NCBI RefSeq assembly: GCF_014206875.1
Contig: NZ_JACIJO010000001.1
Location: 496,001-560,000 of the forward strand
Origin: Algoriphagus iocasae
GTDB lineage: Bacteria > Bacteroidota > Bacteroidia > Cytophagales > Cyclobacteriaceae
Direction of reading: 5' to 3'
Length of the DNA: 64,000 nt
Below, in pieces: positions 1-7,812 of the stretch (positions are counted from its first letter, which is position 1; every line of letters begins with the position of its first letter). The position numbers and the translations under genes are program-made. Under the pieces are notes generated by a model, which worked only from the letters and a program-made list of their open reading frames with translations, made no database searches and was not told the DNA's origin.

Positions 1-19
1 CACGATCTGAAAGAAAAAG

Positions 20-817
20 ATGCGAAAAGAGAAATCCAGCGAATGGCCTTTGACTGACGTCTTTGGGATATGCCGCCAGACAATTTTACCGCTCTACAGA
101 AAACCTACCTTCGAATCCGCGCTTATCTCCCAGTTACTTTTTGGAGAATGCTACCAAGTTAAAGCCATCAATCCTGACCAAAGCTGGTATAAAATTTTTC
201 ATGAGGATATCGGCCTGGAAGGCTGGATCACTTCAAAATCCATCAAAACCATTTTACCTGCAGATTATTCAAACTTTCTGAGTCAGGATTTTCAGGTGGT
301 AACCAGCCCAATCGCCGTGATTGAATACTTGGGCACTAATCTTTACCTACTACCTGGCAGCCGATTGCATTTTTCTGATCTTGAATTATTTAATTGGCGG
401 GACCATATTGGTTTTACGGGTTCCACAAGGAGTCATGCAGTGAAAGCCTCCCGTGAAGAAGTACTGGAAATAGCTTTGAAATACTTAAATGCTCCCTTTC
501 AAGCTGGAGGCAGAAGCATCTTTGGTTTAGATGAAATCAAAGGCTTTGAATTGATCTATGCCACAGCTGGGTATAGATGGAGTTTGGATAAACTGCCCGG
601 AAAAATGATTGATCCGGAGCAGGTAATCCCCGGAGATTTGCTTATTTTCAGAGATTTAGAAAGTAAAGATTCTCAGGTTTCTATGTATCTAGGTGCTGAA
701 GAAGTGCTGTGGATGGATGGCAAAATGAGAGTGTCAGATATCGATGAATGGGAATCAATTCAAGAGAACAATTCAAGTAAACAGGTTGTTCTCGAAGGAC
801 AATCTATTATGAGCTGA
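20..817 (+). CDS. SH3-like / NlpC-P60-fold protein, probably catalytically dead
   Basis: A 265-aa protein without a signal peptide. Residues about 15-80 look like a bacterial SH3 domain (ends in an EGWI motif). Residues about 145-245 follow the NlpC/P60 (C40 peptidase) plan: a YLNAPFQAGGRSIFGLD segment, a PGDLLIF strand at 204-210 and a VSMYLG strand at 220-225. Active members have a DCSGF motif carrying the nucleophilic Cys; here the stretch reads DEIKGFE (171-177), with no Cys. The catalytic His before the VGIYLG strand is Gln219. So the fold seems kept and the peptidase chemistry lost. A muropeptide-binding role is only an inference. It is followed after one base by the HNH gene, suggesting co-transcription. 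The upstream context lies outside the window. Confidence 0.75.
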   Translation: MRKEKSSEWPLTDVFGICRQTILPLYRKPTFESALISQLLFGECYQVKAINPDQSWYKIFHEDIGLEGWITSKSIKTILPADYSNFLSQDFQVVTSPIAVIEYLGTNLYLLPGSRLHFSDLELFNWRDHIGFTGSTRSHAVKASREEVLEIALKYLNAPFQAGGRSIFGLDEIKGFELIYATAGYRWSLDKLPGKMIDPEQVIPGDLLIFRDLESKDSQVSMYLGAEEVLWMDGKMRVSDIDEWESIQENNSSKQVVLEGQSIMS

Positions 818-818
818 T

Positions 819-1328
819 ATGGAAAAACGAGTATTGGTATTAAATTTAGATCATACACCTGTGGCAGTTGTACCTGTACAGAAAGCTATCGTTTTGGTCT
901 TGATGGAAAAAGCCAATTGCTTGTCTACTTATGAGCTTTTAAAGATCCGGACAGTAAGCAGGAGTTTTGAATATCCAGCTGTGATTCGTCTTGTGGCCTA
1001 TAAATCCATTCCCTATAAAGGGGTTTTACTTAATAGAAATAACCTGTTCCGAAGAGATAATGGCGAGTGCCAATATTGTGGAAACAAGCGGCACTTGACC
1101 ATCGACCATGTGATTCCAAGGTCAAAAGGAGGGAAGACCAACTGGACGAATTTGGTAACTGCTTGCCATCGATGCAATGTCAACAAGGGGGATAAGTCTC
1201 CTGAGCAAGCGGGTTTAATCCTGCGAAAAGAACCTTTCAGACCTAGTTTATCCTATTTTTTAGCAGAATATGCCGAAAGGCAAGCCGCTGAATGGCTTCC
1301 TTTTTTAGCAAGCAAAGTCGTGCAGTGA
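819..1328 (+). CDS. HNH endonuclease family protein
   Basis: A 169-aa protein with a C-terminal HNH nuclease core. Zinc-ribbon cysteines are C84/C87 (CQYC) and C116/C119 (CHRC). The metal and catalytic DH is D96-H97 (TIDHVIP), followed by N111 in TNLV and by NxNKGD. The N-terminal 75 residues (LVLNLDHTPVAVVPVQKAIVL) are typical of the stand-alone HNH proteins common in Bacteroidota and other phyla. The biological substrate of that group is unclear to me. No restriction, defence or phage partner is adjacent. The gene starts one base after the NlpC/P60-like gene, so the two are probably co-transcribed. Confidence 0.88.
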   Translation: MEKRVLVLNLDHTPVAVVPVQKAIVLVLMEKANCLSTYELLKIRTVSRSFEYPAVIRLVAYKSIPYKGVLLNRNNLFRRDNGECQYCGNKRHLTIDHVIPRSKGGKTNWTNLVTACHRCNVNKGDKSPEQAGLILRKEPFRPSLSYFLAEYAERQAAEWLPFLASKVVQ

Positions 1329-1392
1329 AACTTGAATCTATCTAGCTTTTGGTCTTTGGATTTTTTGGCAAAATAATTGCCTTCAAAAGGTT

Positions 1393-1845
1393 ATGAATCT
1401 AAATTTTATCTTCACTCTATTTCTGACTTTTACCTTGGGGATATCTCAGGTACAACATCAGGAATTGATCGGTAGCTGGCAATTGGTTGATTTTGATGGA
1501 ATCAAGAAAATTAAGACCTCTCCAGAATACCTGAGTTCGAGCGCTGCATTTAGAGCTGACTTAGAGACAAAAATCCAATATAGGCTTGAAAACACAGTCT
1601 ATACTTTTATGGAAGGAGATAGCTTGGCTTACACTGATTTTGTGAATAAAGAGATTGCTTTGCGAAAAGCAAAGATCGAAATCAGTGAAGATAACCTGAT
1701 GACAATTCAAGAAGGGGAAAATGTCAAGGAGGCAAAAATTGTAGAATTTGACGGAAAAAAGTTAGTTCTTGAACCAGTTTCTACCAACGGAAAAAGTGCT
1801 GGAAAATTGGTTTTTGAAAAGATAATTGTAAAAAAAGAGAAGTAG
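1393..1845 (+). CDS. Small secreted lipocalin-like protein
   Basis: A 150-aa protein. Residues 1-19 form a signal peptide (hydrophobic core FIFTLFLTFTLGIS), so it is exported. The mature part begins ELIGSWQLVDFDG, the usual first strand of lipocalin-like small beta-barrel proteins, and continues as alternating strands (YTFMEGDSLAY, MTIQEGENV, KLVLEPVS). No catalytic motif is visible and no ligand can be named. It is separated from the HNH gene by 64 bp and followed by a strong hairpin terminator, so it ends this transcription unit. Confidence 0.6.
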   Translation: MNLNFIFTLFLTFTLGISQVQHQELIGSWQLVDFDGIKKIKTSPEYLSSSAAFRADLETKIQYRLENTVYTFMEGDSLAYTDFVNKEIALRKAKIEISEDNLMTIQEGENVKEAKIVEFDGKKLVLEPVSTNGKSAGKLVFEKIIVKKEK

Positions 1846-1867
1846 TAATCACCCTATAAGAAAGACT

Positions 1868-1899
1868 AAACACAGCTGAGTTTCGGCTGTGTTTTTTTT
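1868..1899 (+). terminator. Rho-independent terminator
   Basis: Stem AACACAGC / GCTGTGTT followed by a run of eight T. It lies 23 bases after the lipocalin-like gene. Read on the minus strand it has a weaker U-rich tail (TTTAGTCTTTCT), so it may also stop rnhB transcription. Confidence 0.85.
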
Positions 1900-2016
1900 G
1901 AATTGGGATTTTAGAAAGAATGATTTAAGTTTTTTGAATCTTAAGAAGTGGAGGAATTCAGCCCTTGAATAGATATGATTCCCTACTTCTTAATCTTCGG
2001 ATTTTTTCAAAATCAC

Positions 2017-2619
2017 TTAGAGTTCAAGTTGCAATTGCCTAGGCAAAAGCTGAAAACTTTTTCTATGCCATAGGCAAGGACCTTCATCTTGAATTCCTTT
2101 TCTATGGGCTTGGGTCGGATATCCGGCATTTTTCTCCCAGGCATAATGGGGAAATTTTTCAGCCAAGTCTTCCATGAATTTGTCTCGGTGAACTTTTGCC
2201 AAAATGGAGGCAGCAGCAATACTGGCATACTTTCCATCTCCTTTGATCATACATGTGAAAGGAATTTTCAGATCGGATTTAAATCTGTTTCCGTCTATGA
2301 GCAAGTGCTCAGGAAGCAATGTTAAACCTTTCACAGCTCTTGTCATTGCCAGAAAAGAAGCATTGAGAATGTTTATTTTATCAATTTCCTCTACCGTAGC
2401 TTCAGCGATTTTCCATGCGAGGGCTTTGTCTTTGATTTCTTCAATCAAATCTTCCCGCTGTTTCTTTCCCAGCTTTTTGGAGTCATTGATCCATTGATTG
2501 GAATAATTGGTGGGAAGAATTACCGCTGCAGCCACTACTGGCCCTGCAAGGCATCCTCTTCCCACTTCATCACAACCTGCTTCGATTCGGTTAGCTTCTA
2601 AAAAGGGTTTTAGAGTCAT
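2017..2619 (-). CDS. rnhB: Ribonuclease HII
   Basis: A 200-aa protein, the normal length for RNase HII, which cleaves the RNA strand of RNA/DNA hybrids and starts removal of single ribonucleotides from DNA. The signature is complete: AGCDEVGRGCLAGPVV with D17 and E18, the acidic D109 in LLIDGN, D128 in KGD, and the SIAAASILAKVHRD helix. Its ATG lies inside the last 29 bases of the upstream glucosidase gene in another frame, so the two are translationally linked, although their functions look unrelated. Confidence 0.96.
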   Translation of the reverse strand: MTLKPFLEANRIEAGCDEVGRGCLAGPVVAAAVILPTNYSNQWINDSKKLGKKQREDLIEEIKDKALAWKIAEATVEEIDKINILNASFLAMTRAVKGLTLLPEHLLIDGNRFKSDLKIPFTCMIKGDGKYASIAAASILAKVHRDKFMEDLAEKFPHYAWEKNAGYPTQAHRKGIQDEGPCLWHRKSFQLLPRQLQLEL

Positions 2620-5263
2620 GCTCCTTATCTTCTCTTATTTTGTAATACTTGTGAATCATCTCTGCTACCAAGCCAGTCCATCCTGTCTGGTGAGATGCTC
2701 CTAGTCCCAATCCTGAATCCCCATGGAAATACTCATAAAACAGGATGTAATCTTTGAAATGAGGGTCTTCCTGGAATTTTTTACTATATCCATAAACTGG
2801 CCTATGCCCATTTTTGTCCTTCATAAAGATCTTCATGCAGCGAAGGGAAAGTTCCTTGGCAATGATATCCATGGTCATGTACCTTCCAGATCCTGTTGGG
2901 TATTCAATTGAGAAATCTCCACCATAGTAGAAATCAAATTTCTTCAATGATTCAATAATCAGGAAGTTGATAGGAAACCAAATAGGACCTCTCCAGTTGG
3001 AGTTGCCGCCAAACATCACTGTATCTGATTCACCAGGGGTATACTTGATAGATAGCGTATCCCCAGAGATTTTCATGGTGTAAGGATTATTCAGGTGATA
3101 TTTTGAAAGAGATCGGATTCCGTATTCACTCAAGAATTCATCAGAATCAAGCATTTTCTGAAGAATACTTTTCATTCTATGACCTCTCAAAAGCGAGAAT
3201 AAACGTCTTCTGTCAAATCCTGGTTGAATCCAACTGGACACCAAGGCTGCCAATTTCGGCTTTTCCCTAAGGAAAAATTCCAGCCTTTTTTTGAATTCTG
3301 GCAGTTGATCAAATAGATCCTCCCGGATTGGCTCCACTGCAAAGAGTGGAATCAAACCTACGATGGATCTTACTTTCATTCGTTTAGATTCTTTCCCTGG
3401 CACATGGAAGACATCGTAAAAGAAATTGTCTTCGTCATCCCAAAGGGAAATTCCTTCTGCCGAGATATTGCTCATAGCTCCGGCGATGTATAAGAAATGC
3501 TCAAGGAATTTGGTAGCAGTAAACTGATAGACTTTATTGTGTTCACATAGATCAAGGCTGATTCTTAGGAGATTAAGTGAGAACATCGCCATCCATGAAG
3601 TCGCATCTGCTTGCTCCAATTTTCCTTGGTACCGCTGTGCATGACTTCTGTCAAAAACACTGATATTATCCAATCCCAAAAAGCCTCCTTCAAAGATATT
3701 TTGGCCATCACTATCTTTCTGATTGACCCACCAAGTGAAATTCAGCATCAGCTTGTGAAGGGCTCTTTCCAGAAATTCGAAATCTCCTTTTCCGTTATTT
3801 GCCTTTTTATCAATTTGATAAACACGGAGTACCGCATAGGCATGTACCGGAGGATTCACATCAGAGAAATTCCACTCGTAAGCTGGGATCTGTCCATTAG
3901 GATGCATGTACCACTCATTCAGCAAGAGTAAGAGTTGGTTTTTAGCAAAATCAGGATCAATTCTGGCAATAGGAATACAATGAAATGCCAGATCCCAAGC
4001 AGCATACCAGGGATATTCCCACTTATCAGGCATTGAAATCACATCGTAGTTTTGGAGGTGTTTCCAATTGCTGTTTCTTCCTTTTTTCCTGGAAACAGGA
4101 GGAACATAGCGCCCTGGATCACCTTCCAGCCACCTTTCTACATCGTAATAGTAGAATTGCTTTGACCACATCATTCCTGCAAATGCCTGACGCTGGATCA
4201 TTTTCATGTCATCATCAGGAATCCTTTCCTGTAGTTCGGCATAAAATTCATCCGCTTCTTGCTTCGCTTTTTCTAATATTTCACCGCAAACCTCTAAAGG
4301 AGATTCGATGTGCTGGTGCATTAAGCGAAGTTGAATGGTTTGGCTTTCGCCAGCAGGAATTTCTAGATGGTAAATCGCAGCCGCTTTGGTACCGAAATTT
4401 TCAGGATTCAAGTGTTTGGTATCTCCATCCACCACATAATCGTTGATGGCATCTTTCAGGAATTTTTTCTCATTCCCGATATGGTAGATTTTCTCCCGGT
4501 TGGTTTCATTGTCGCAAAACTTGATTTCAGGCTCACCATCAAATGAAATGGTGTAATTACCGGATTTGGGATTATAAGCCCGGATGGTATTTTCATCGAT
4601 TTTGCTTAACCTAGGAAGGAATGGTTCATGGCCGGTAAACCAGGTTTTTCTGAGCCAAAGCGTTGGCATAACGCAGAGGTATGCTTTTTCTGGGCCTCGA
4701 TTGTGGATGGTGACAGATGCAACAATGTCTTCTACATCGTTTTTGGCATACTCGATAAAGATGTCAAAGTATTCGTCTTTGTCAAAAACACCTGTATCGA
4801 TCAACTCATATTCTGGATCGGTTTTTCCTCTTTTGAGGTTGACATCGAGGAGTTCTTTATAGGGGAATTCTGCTTGAGGATACTTATAAAGCATCTTCAT
4901 ATAGCTATGTGACGGGGTGGAATCCAGGTAATAATAGATCTCTTTTACATCTTCACCATGGTTGCCCTGATTTCCGGTCACTCCATAAAGTCGTTCTTTA
5001 ATAAAAGGATCTTTTCCGTTCCAAAAACCCCAAGCCAAACATAATTTTTGTTTGTAATCAGAAATCCCTCCAATGCCTTCTTCACCCCATCGGTAAGCCT
5101 TACTTCTGGCTTCATCGTGCGTGACATTTTCCCATGCTGAACCATCAGGGCTATAGTCTTCTCTAACTGTTCCCCACTGTCTTTCAGTCAGGTACGGTCC
5201 CCACTTCTTCCAATGCTTTATCCTTTCCCTATCTTCTTGTAATCGTAATTTTTCAGCAATCAT
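2591..5263 (-). CDS. GH63-type (MGH1-like) glucosidase
   Basis: An 890-aa protein with no signal peptide, so probably cytoplasmic. It resembles the large bacterial 'glucosidase' group related to GH63 (mannosyl-oligosaccharide glucosidase/YgjK): an N-terminal beta-sandwich (about 1-340) and a C-terminal (alpha/alpha)6 barrel (about 350-880). Recognisable pieces are YAAWDLAFH, the trehalase/GH63-like GGNSNWRGPIWFP, and a C-terminal FYEYFHGDSGLGLGASHQTGW segment where E844 sits at the catalytic base position. The expected reaction is hydrolysis of terminal alpha-glucosyl residues; the natural substrate cannot be read from sequence. It starts MIAEKLRLQEDRER and overlaps rnhB by 29 bp. No SusCD pair is adjacent. 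Confidence 0.85.
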   Translation of the reverse strand: MIAEKLRLQEDRERIKHWKKWGPYLTERQWGTVREDYSPDGSAWENVTHDEARSKAYRWGEEGIGGISDYKQKLCLAWGFWNGKDPFIKERLYGVTGNQGNHGEDVKEIYYYLDSTPSHSYMKMLYKYPQAEFPYKELLDVNLKRGKTDPEYELIDTGVFDKDEYFDIFIEYAKNDVEDIVASVTIHNRGPEKAYLCVMPTLWLRKTWFTGHEPFLPRLSKIDENTIRAYNPKSGNYTISFDGEPEIKFCDNETNREKIYHIGNEKKFLKDAINDYVVDGDTKHLNPENFGTKAAAIYHLEIPAGESQTIQLRLMHQHIESPLEVCGEILEKAKQEADEFYAELQERIPDDDMKMIQRQAFAGMMWSKQFYYYDVERWLEGDPGRYVPPVSRKKGRNSNWKHLQNYDVISMPDKWEYPWYAAWDLAFHCIPIARIDPDFAKNQLLLLLNEWYMHPNGQIPAYEWNFSDVNPPVHAYAVLRVYQIDKKANNGKGDFEFLERALHKLMLNFTWWVNQKDSDGQNIFEGGFLGLDNISVFDRSHAQRYQGKLEQADATSWMAMFSLNLLRISLDLCEHNKVYQFTATKFLEHFLYIAGAMSNISAEGISLWDDEDNFFYDVFHVPGKESKRMKVRSIVGLIPLFAVEPIREDLFDQLPEFKKRLEFFLREKPKLAALVSSWIQPGFDRRRLFSLLRGHRMKSILQKMLDSDEFLSEYGIRSLSKYHLNNPYTMKISGDTLSIKYTPGESDTVMFGGNSNWRGPIWFPINFLIIESLKKFDFYYGGDFSIEYPTGSGRYMTMDIIAKELSLRCMKIFMKDKNGHRPVYGYSKKFQEDPHFKDYILFYEYFHGDSGLGLGASHQTGWTGLVAEMIHKYYKIREDKEHDSKTLFRS

Positions 5264-5410
5264 GTCATTATCAAATGAGCGAACTTCGAAATTATGATTT
5301 TCCTCGGATAATGGGCTATTTTTCAGGCATCTGTTTAAAGAATTGCATTTTTATTTTTCATTTAGCAATAGGAAGTATAATTTTTTTAATAGAAGACATT
5401 CTCACTAAAT

Positions 5411-5476
5411 AAAAATCCCTCTTCAAAAATAAAATAAGACTTGGTAGAAGTTTAAAATTGTTATTTCGAAGAGGGA
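5411..5476 (-). terminator. Long hairpin terminator behind the 550-aa gene
   Basis: Arms of about 16 bases (TCCCTCTTCAAAAATAA at 5416-5432 and TTATTTCGAAGAGGGA at 5461-5476) enclose a 28-base loop. On the minus strand the stem is followed by ATTTTTATTT. It begins 18 bases after the stop codon of the gene at 5494-7146, so it probably ends that transcript and insulates the glucosidase. Confidence 0.6.
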
Positions 5477-5493
5477 AAGCAATACTTAGAAAA

Positions 5494-7146
5494 TCAGCAA
5501 AATGTGTCAGTATTGTTAATTCGCGTCCATTTGCTTGACCAAGTCAAGCCAAAATTTGAGCTTTTCAAAAAATACAGGTTCATATTGTTCCCAATTCCTA
5601 CCAAAGTGATTTTTTTTCCATCTGGGGCTATAGATGAACTTGGTGAAGAAATAAAAGACCCATTGTCAAATTGGTTCCACATAGACCAGTTTTGACCATA
5701 ATTCGCACTATAACAAGCTGCAAAGCGATTGTTTTTATCCCGTGCAAATACAGCGACTCTTTTTCCGTCTGGAGTGCAAACAGCAGATGGTGAGGAATAG
5801 AACTGGCCAGATGTAAGAGGTTTCCAAGCTAAATACCAAGATGCTCCGCCATTATTAGAGGAGGCCTGCCATATTTTTCTATCTTTACCAAGGCCAAATA
5901 CAAAAATTTGATTTCCATCTGCAGAACAGCATGTGCATAGTCCGGAAAGAAAAACTCCTGCTCCAATAGGTGAAAAACCCGTCCAATTTGACCCACCATT
6001 TTTGGAGAATCCAAACCAAGCTTTATTATCATTTCCCTTTCCTATTAAATAGATTTTATTTCCATCTGCACTAATACTGAGTGAAGGTGATGAAGTAAAA
6101 AGTCCATTTAGAATAGGTGTCCATGCAATATTCCAGTTCTTTCCACCATCAGGAGAATAAGCTCTCCAAAATTTCTTGTCTTTACCTAGACCGACAACAT
6201 GAAGTTTTTTTCCATCTGCGGATAAAGCTGCTGCAGGAGATGAAATAAACTCACCTTCTCCTATTTTCTTAAAGCCGGACCAACTTGATCCTGAATTCTC
6301 AGAATAGGATCTAAAATACTTGTCTACGTTGGCAGCTCTTCCTATTACAGAAATTGAATTGGAGTACTGAACAACAGCGGCATTGGCATATTGTACAGGG
6401 TCAGTAATTTTGATGTAACCTGAGACTTTGTATTTTCCATCGAAATTAGCTCCATTTTGAGCCAAGTATAAATTGAAATCAATTTTTTCCGTAGCCGAAC
6501 TTAAGATTTCCCCAATCATATATGGACCTGCAATATCATACCCTATAAAATCATCGGCATCAGTTCCTAAAAAAAACAATGGATTGATAAGTAAACCTGC
6601 TATTGCATTGGCAATAATATCCCCAGCCAATATTCCAGTAATCCCATTCATTAATTTATCGTAAGAAATGGACGCCTCAAGATTCTTTAAATCAATTTTT
6701 TGGTCTTTGATGACTTTTATAAGAGCCGCATTGAGTTGGGATTGGAGATTAGATTTGAGCTTTTTGCGGGCTTCTTCCATTTTTGATGTAGAAGGTGCTG
6801 CATCTTCTTCAATAGCAATTACTAAAATAGCAACCATACAATAAGGTACTAATTGAGGAAACAGTGTCCCCATCGTATCTAATTCGGTATTCCATTTACC
6901 AATCTTGCTTGGAATAGTCAATGGTGCATCTTCTTTCTCAACGTCATCACTAGCTGGCCCGAGATTTCCATGGCTACCTGCGGCATTATGTAATGTGACA
7001 AAAGATTCCTCAGGTTTGAAAACATTGATGTTCCGACCATCAATCCTGATATAAAAGGCCCATAAATAGGGCTCATCCGGACTACTTTCATTTTCAACAA
7101 TAATGTCAAATTTTGAAAGTCTACATTCAATTTTTAGATTTCTCAT
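5494..7146 (-). CDS. Unrecognised N-terminal domain plus six-unit propeller-like repeat protein
   Basis: A 550-aa protein with no signal peptide. Residues 1-115 form an unrecognised domain (DEPYLWAFYIRIDG, then AGSHGNLG and VAILVIAIEED). Residues about 120-160 are a charged helix, about 165-215 are Gly/Ala-rich and hydrophobic. Residues 263-548 hold six units of 49-50 aa, each with a GxGxDxxxW-like strand, an aromatic W at the strand turn (SWSGF, NWTGF), a GxFxSSP turn and a closing ADG or PDG at 309-312, 359-362, 408-411, 458-461 and 507-510. This spacing resembles PLL-type lectin propellers or BNR-like propellers; classic SxDxGxxW Asp-boxes are only approximated. It stands alone between AT-rich gaps of 230 and 297 bp. 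A carbohydrate-binding role is inference only. Confidence 0.6.
   Translation of the reverse strand: MRNLKIECRLSKFDIIVENESSPDEPYLWAFYIRIDGRNINVFKPEESFVTLHNAAGSHGNLGPASDDVEKEDAPLTIPSKIGKWNTELDTMGTLFPQLVPYCMVAILVIAIEEDAAPSTSKMEEARKKLKSNLQSQLNAALIKVIKDQKIDLKNLEASISYDKLMNGITGILAGDIIANAIAGLLINPLFFLGTDADDFIGYDIAGPYMIGEILSSATEKIDFNLYLAQNGANFDGKYKVSGYIKITDPVQYANAAVVQYSNSISVIGRAANVDKYFRSYSENSGSSWSGFKKIGEGEFISSPAAALSADGKKLHVVGLGKDKKFWRAYSPDGGKNWNIAWTPILNGLFTSSPSLSISADGNKIYLIGKGNDNKAWFGFSKNGGSNWTGFSPIGAGVFLSGLCTCCSADGNQIFVFGLGKDRKIWQASSNNGGASWYLAWKPLTSGQFYSSPSAVCTPDGKRVAVFARDKNNRFAACYSANYGQNWSMWNQFDNGSFISSPSSSIAPDGKKITLVGIGNNMNLYFLKSSNFGLTWSSKWTRINNTDTFC
5500..6360 (-). repeat. Six tandem 49-50-residue propeller units within the 550-aa protein
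   Basis: The coding repeat has period about 148 bp. Unit boundaries fall at residues 263, 313, 363, 412, 462 and 511. Shared positions are a hydrophobic beta-strand, a Gly-x-Gly-(K/N)-(D/N) turn, a Trp or Tyr, an S-x-N-x-G-x-x-W turn, and G-x-F-x-S-S-P. Units differ at most residues, so this is an old domain repeat and not recent DNA duplication. Confidence 0.7.
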
Positions 7147-7382
7147 TTCAATTAAAAATTAAGAGTTAATAATAATTTTAAAATCATTAAAAGTACCTGA
7201 AAATTAGATTGTTAAGTAGGTATTTATGCCTCTAAAAAATTTGATTTAATTTAAATATAATTTGATTATGAAAGTGTTTTTTGGCAGTAATTTTTATTGG
7301 ATATTTCAACAGAAATTTGAGTTATTTCTCTGGTTCAATGAAATTTTATGTGTAATAAAATTCTAAAAGGATATAAATTTTG

Positions 7383-7425
7383 TTCTACACTTGTAGAATT
7401 AAAATAATGTTCTACATTTGTAGAA
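7383..7425 (+). promoter_or_regulatory. Twin BlaI/MecI-type operators overlapping the -33 and -7 promoter elements
   Basis: Two near-identical 16-bp palindromes, TTCTACACTTGTAGAA (7383-7398) and TTCTACATTTGTAGAA (7410-7425), are 27 bp apart centre to centre. Each contains the TACA-N2-TGTA core of BlaI/MecI operators. The second contains TACATTTG (7413-7420), an exact Bacteroidota -7 box (TAnnTTTG). Exactly 19 bp upstream, inside the first palindrome, is CTTG (7390-7393), one mismatch from the -33 TTTG. Repressor binding would cover both promoter elements. The predicted start of transcription is near 7426, leaving a leader of about 18 bases before the repressor ATG. Confidence 0.85.
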
Positions 7426-7443
7426 GTAAAAACTCTTTTAGGA

Positions 7444-7812
7444 ATGAAACTATCTCGAACAGAAGAAGAATTAATGAATCATTTATGGAAGCTGAAAAAA
7501 GCTTTTATGAAAGATTTATTAGAGGAATATCCTGATCCAAAACCGGCTGCAACGACCATCTCAACTTTGCTCAAAAGAATGCAGGAAAAAAAATTCGTTG
7601 GTTATGATTCTGTAGGGAAGCTTCGGCAATACTTCCCACTAGTTTCTAAGGAAAACTATTTCAACAAGCATATGAAAGGCTTGATCAAGAATTTTTTCAA
7701 TGATTCCCCCGCTCAATTTGCCTCATTTTTCACCAAAAAGGCAGACTTTACCGAAGAGGAACTGGAAGCTTTAAAAGAAATTATTGAAGACAAACTAACC
7801 AAGAAGAAATGA
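7444..7812 (+). CDS. BlaI/MecI/CopY-family transcriptional repressor
   Basis: A 122-aa protein of the usual length for the family. The N-terminal winged helix (about 1-75) reads LSRTEEELMNHLWKLKKAF, then TTISTLLKRMQEKKFVGYDSVGK, including the recognition helix and wing. The C-terminal part (about 80-122) is the dimerisation region. In this family the dimer binds TACA-N2-TGTA palindromes and is inactivated when the partner BlaR-type membrane protease is activated. Both the palindromes (just upstream) and the partner gene (4-bp overlap downstream) are present, so autoregulation is well supported by context. Confidence 0.93.
   Translation: MKLSRTEEELMNHLWKLKKAFMKDLLEEYPDPKPAATTISTLLKRMQEKKFVGYDSVGKLRQYFPLVSKENYFNKHMKGLIKNFFNDSPAQFASFFTKKADFTEEELEALKEIIEDKLTKKK

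Noticed and set aside
819-1328. HNH gene as part of a defence or homing system
   Set aside because: No restriction, methyltransferase, Cas, toxin-antitoxin or intron-like features flank it; stand-alone HNH genes are common.
4584-4912. Overlapping plus-strand frames within the glucosidase gene
   Set aside because: Antisense frames in a long coding gene with clear minus-strand GH63 motifs; no independent support.
5494-6360. Classification of the propeller as an active exo-sialidase
   Set aside because: The Asp-box pattern SxDxGxxW is only approximated, and the catalytic Arg triad, Tyr/Glu and RIP motif of sialidases are not seen; the six-unit spacing fits a lectin-like propeller better.
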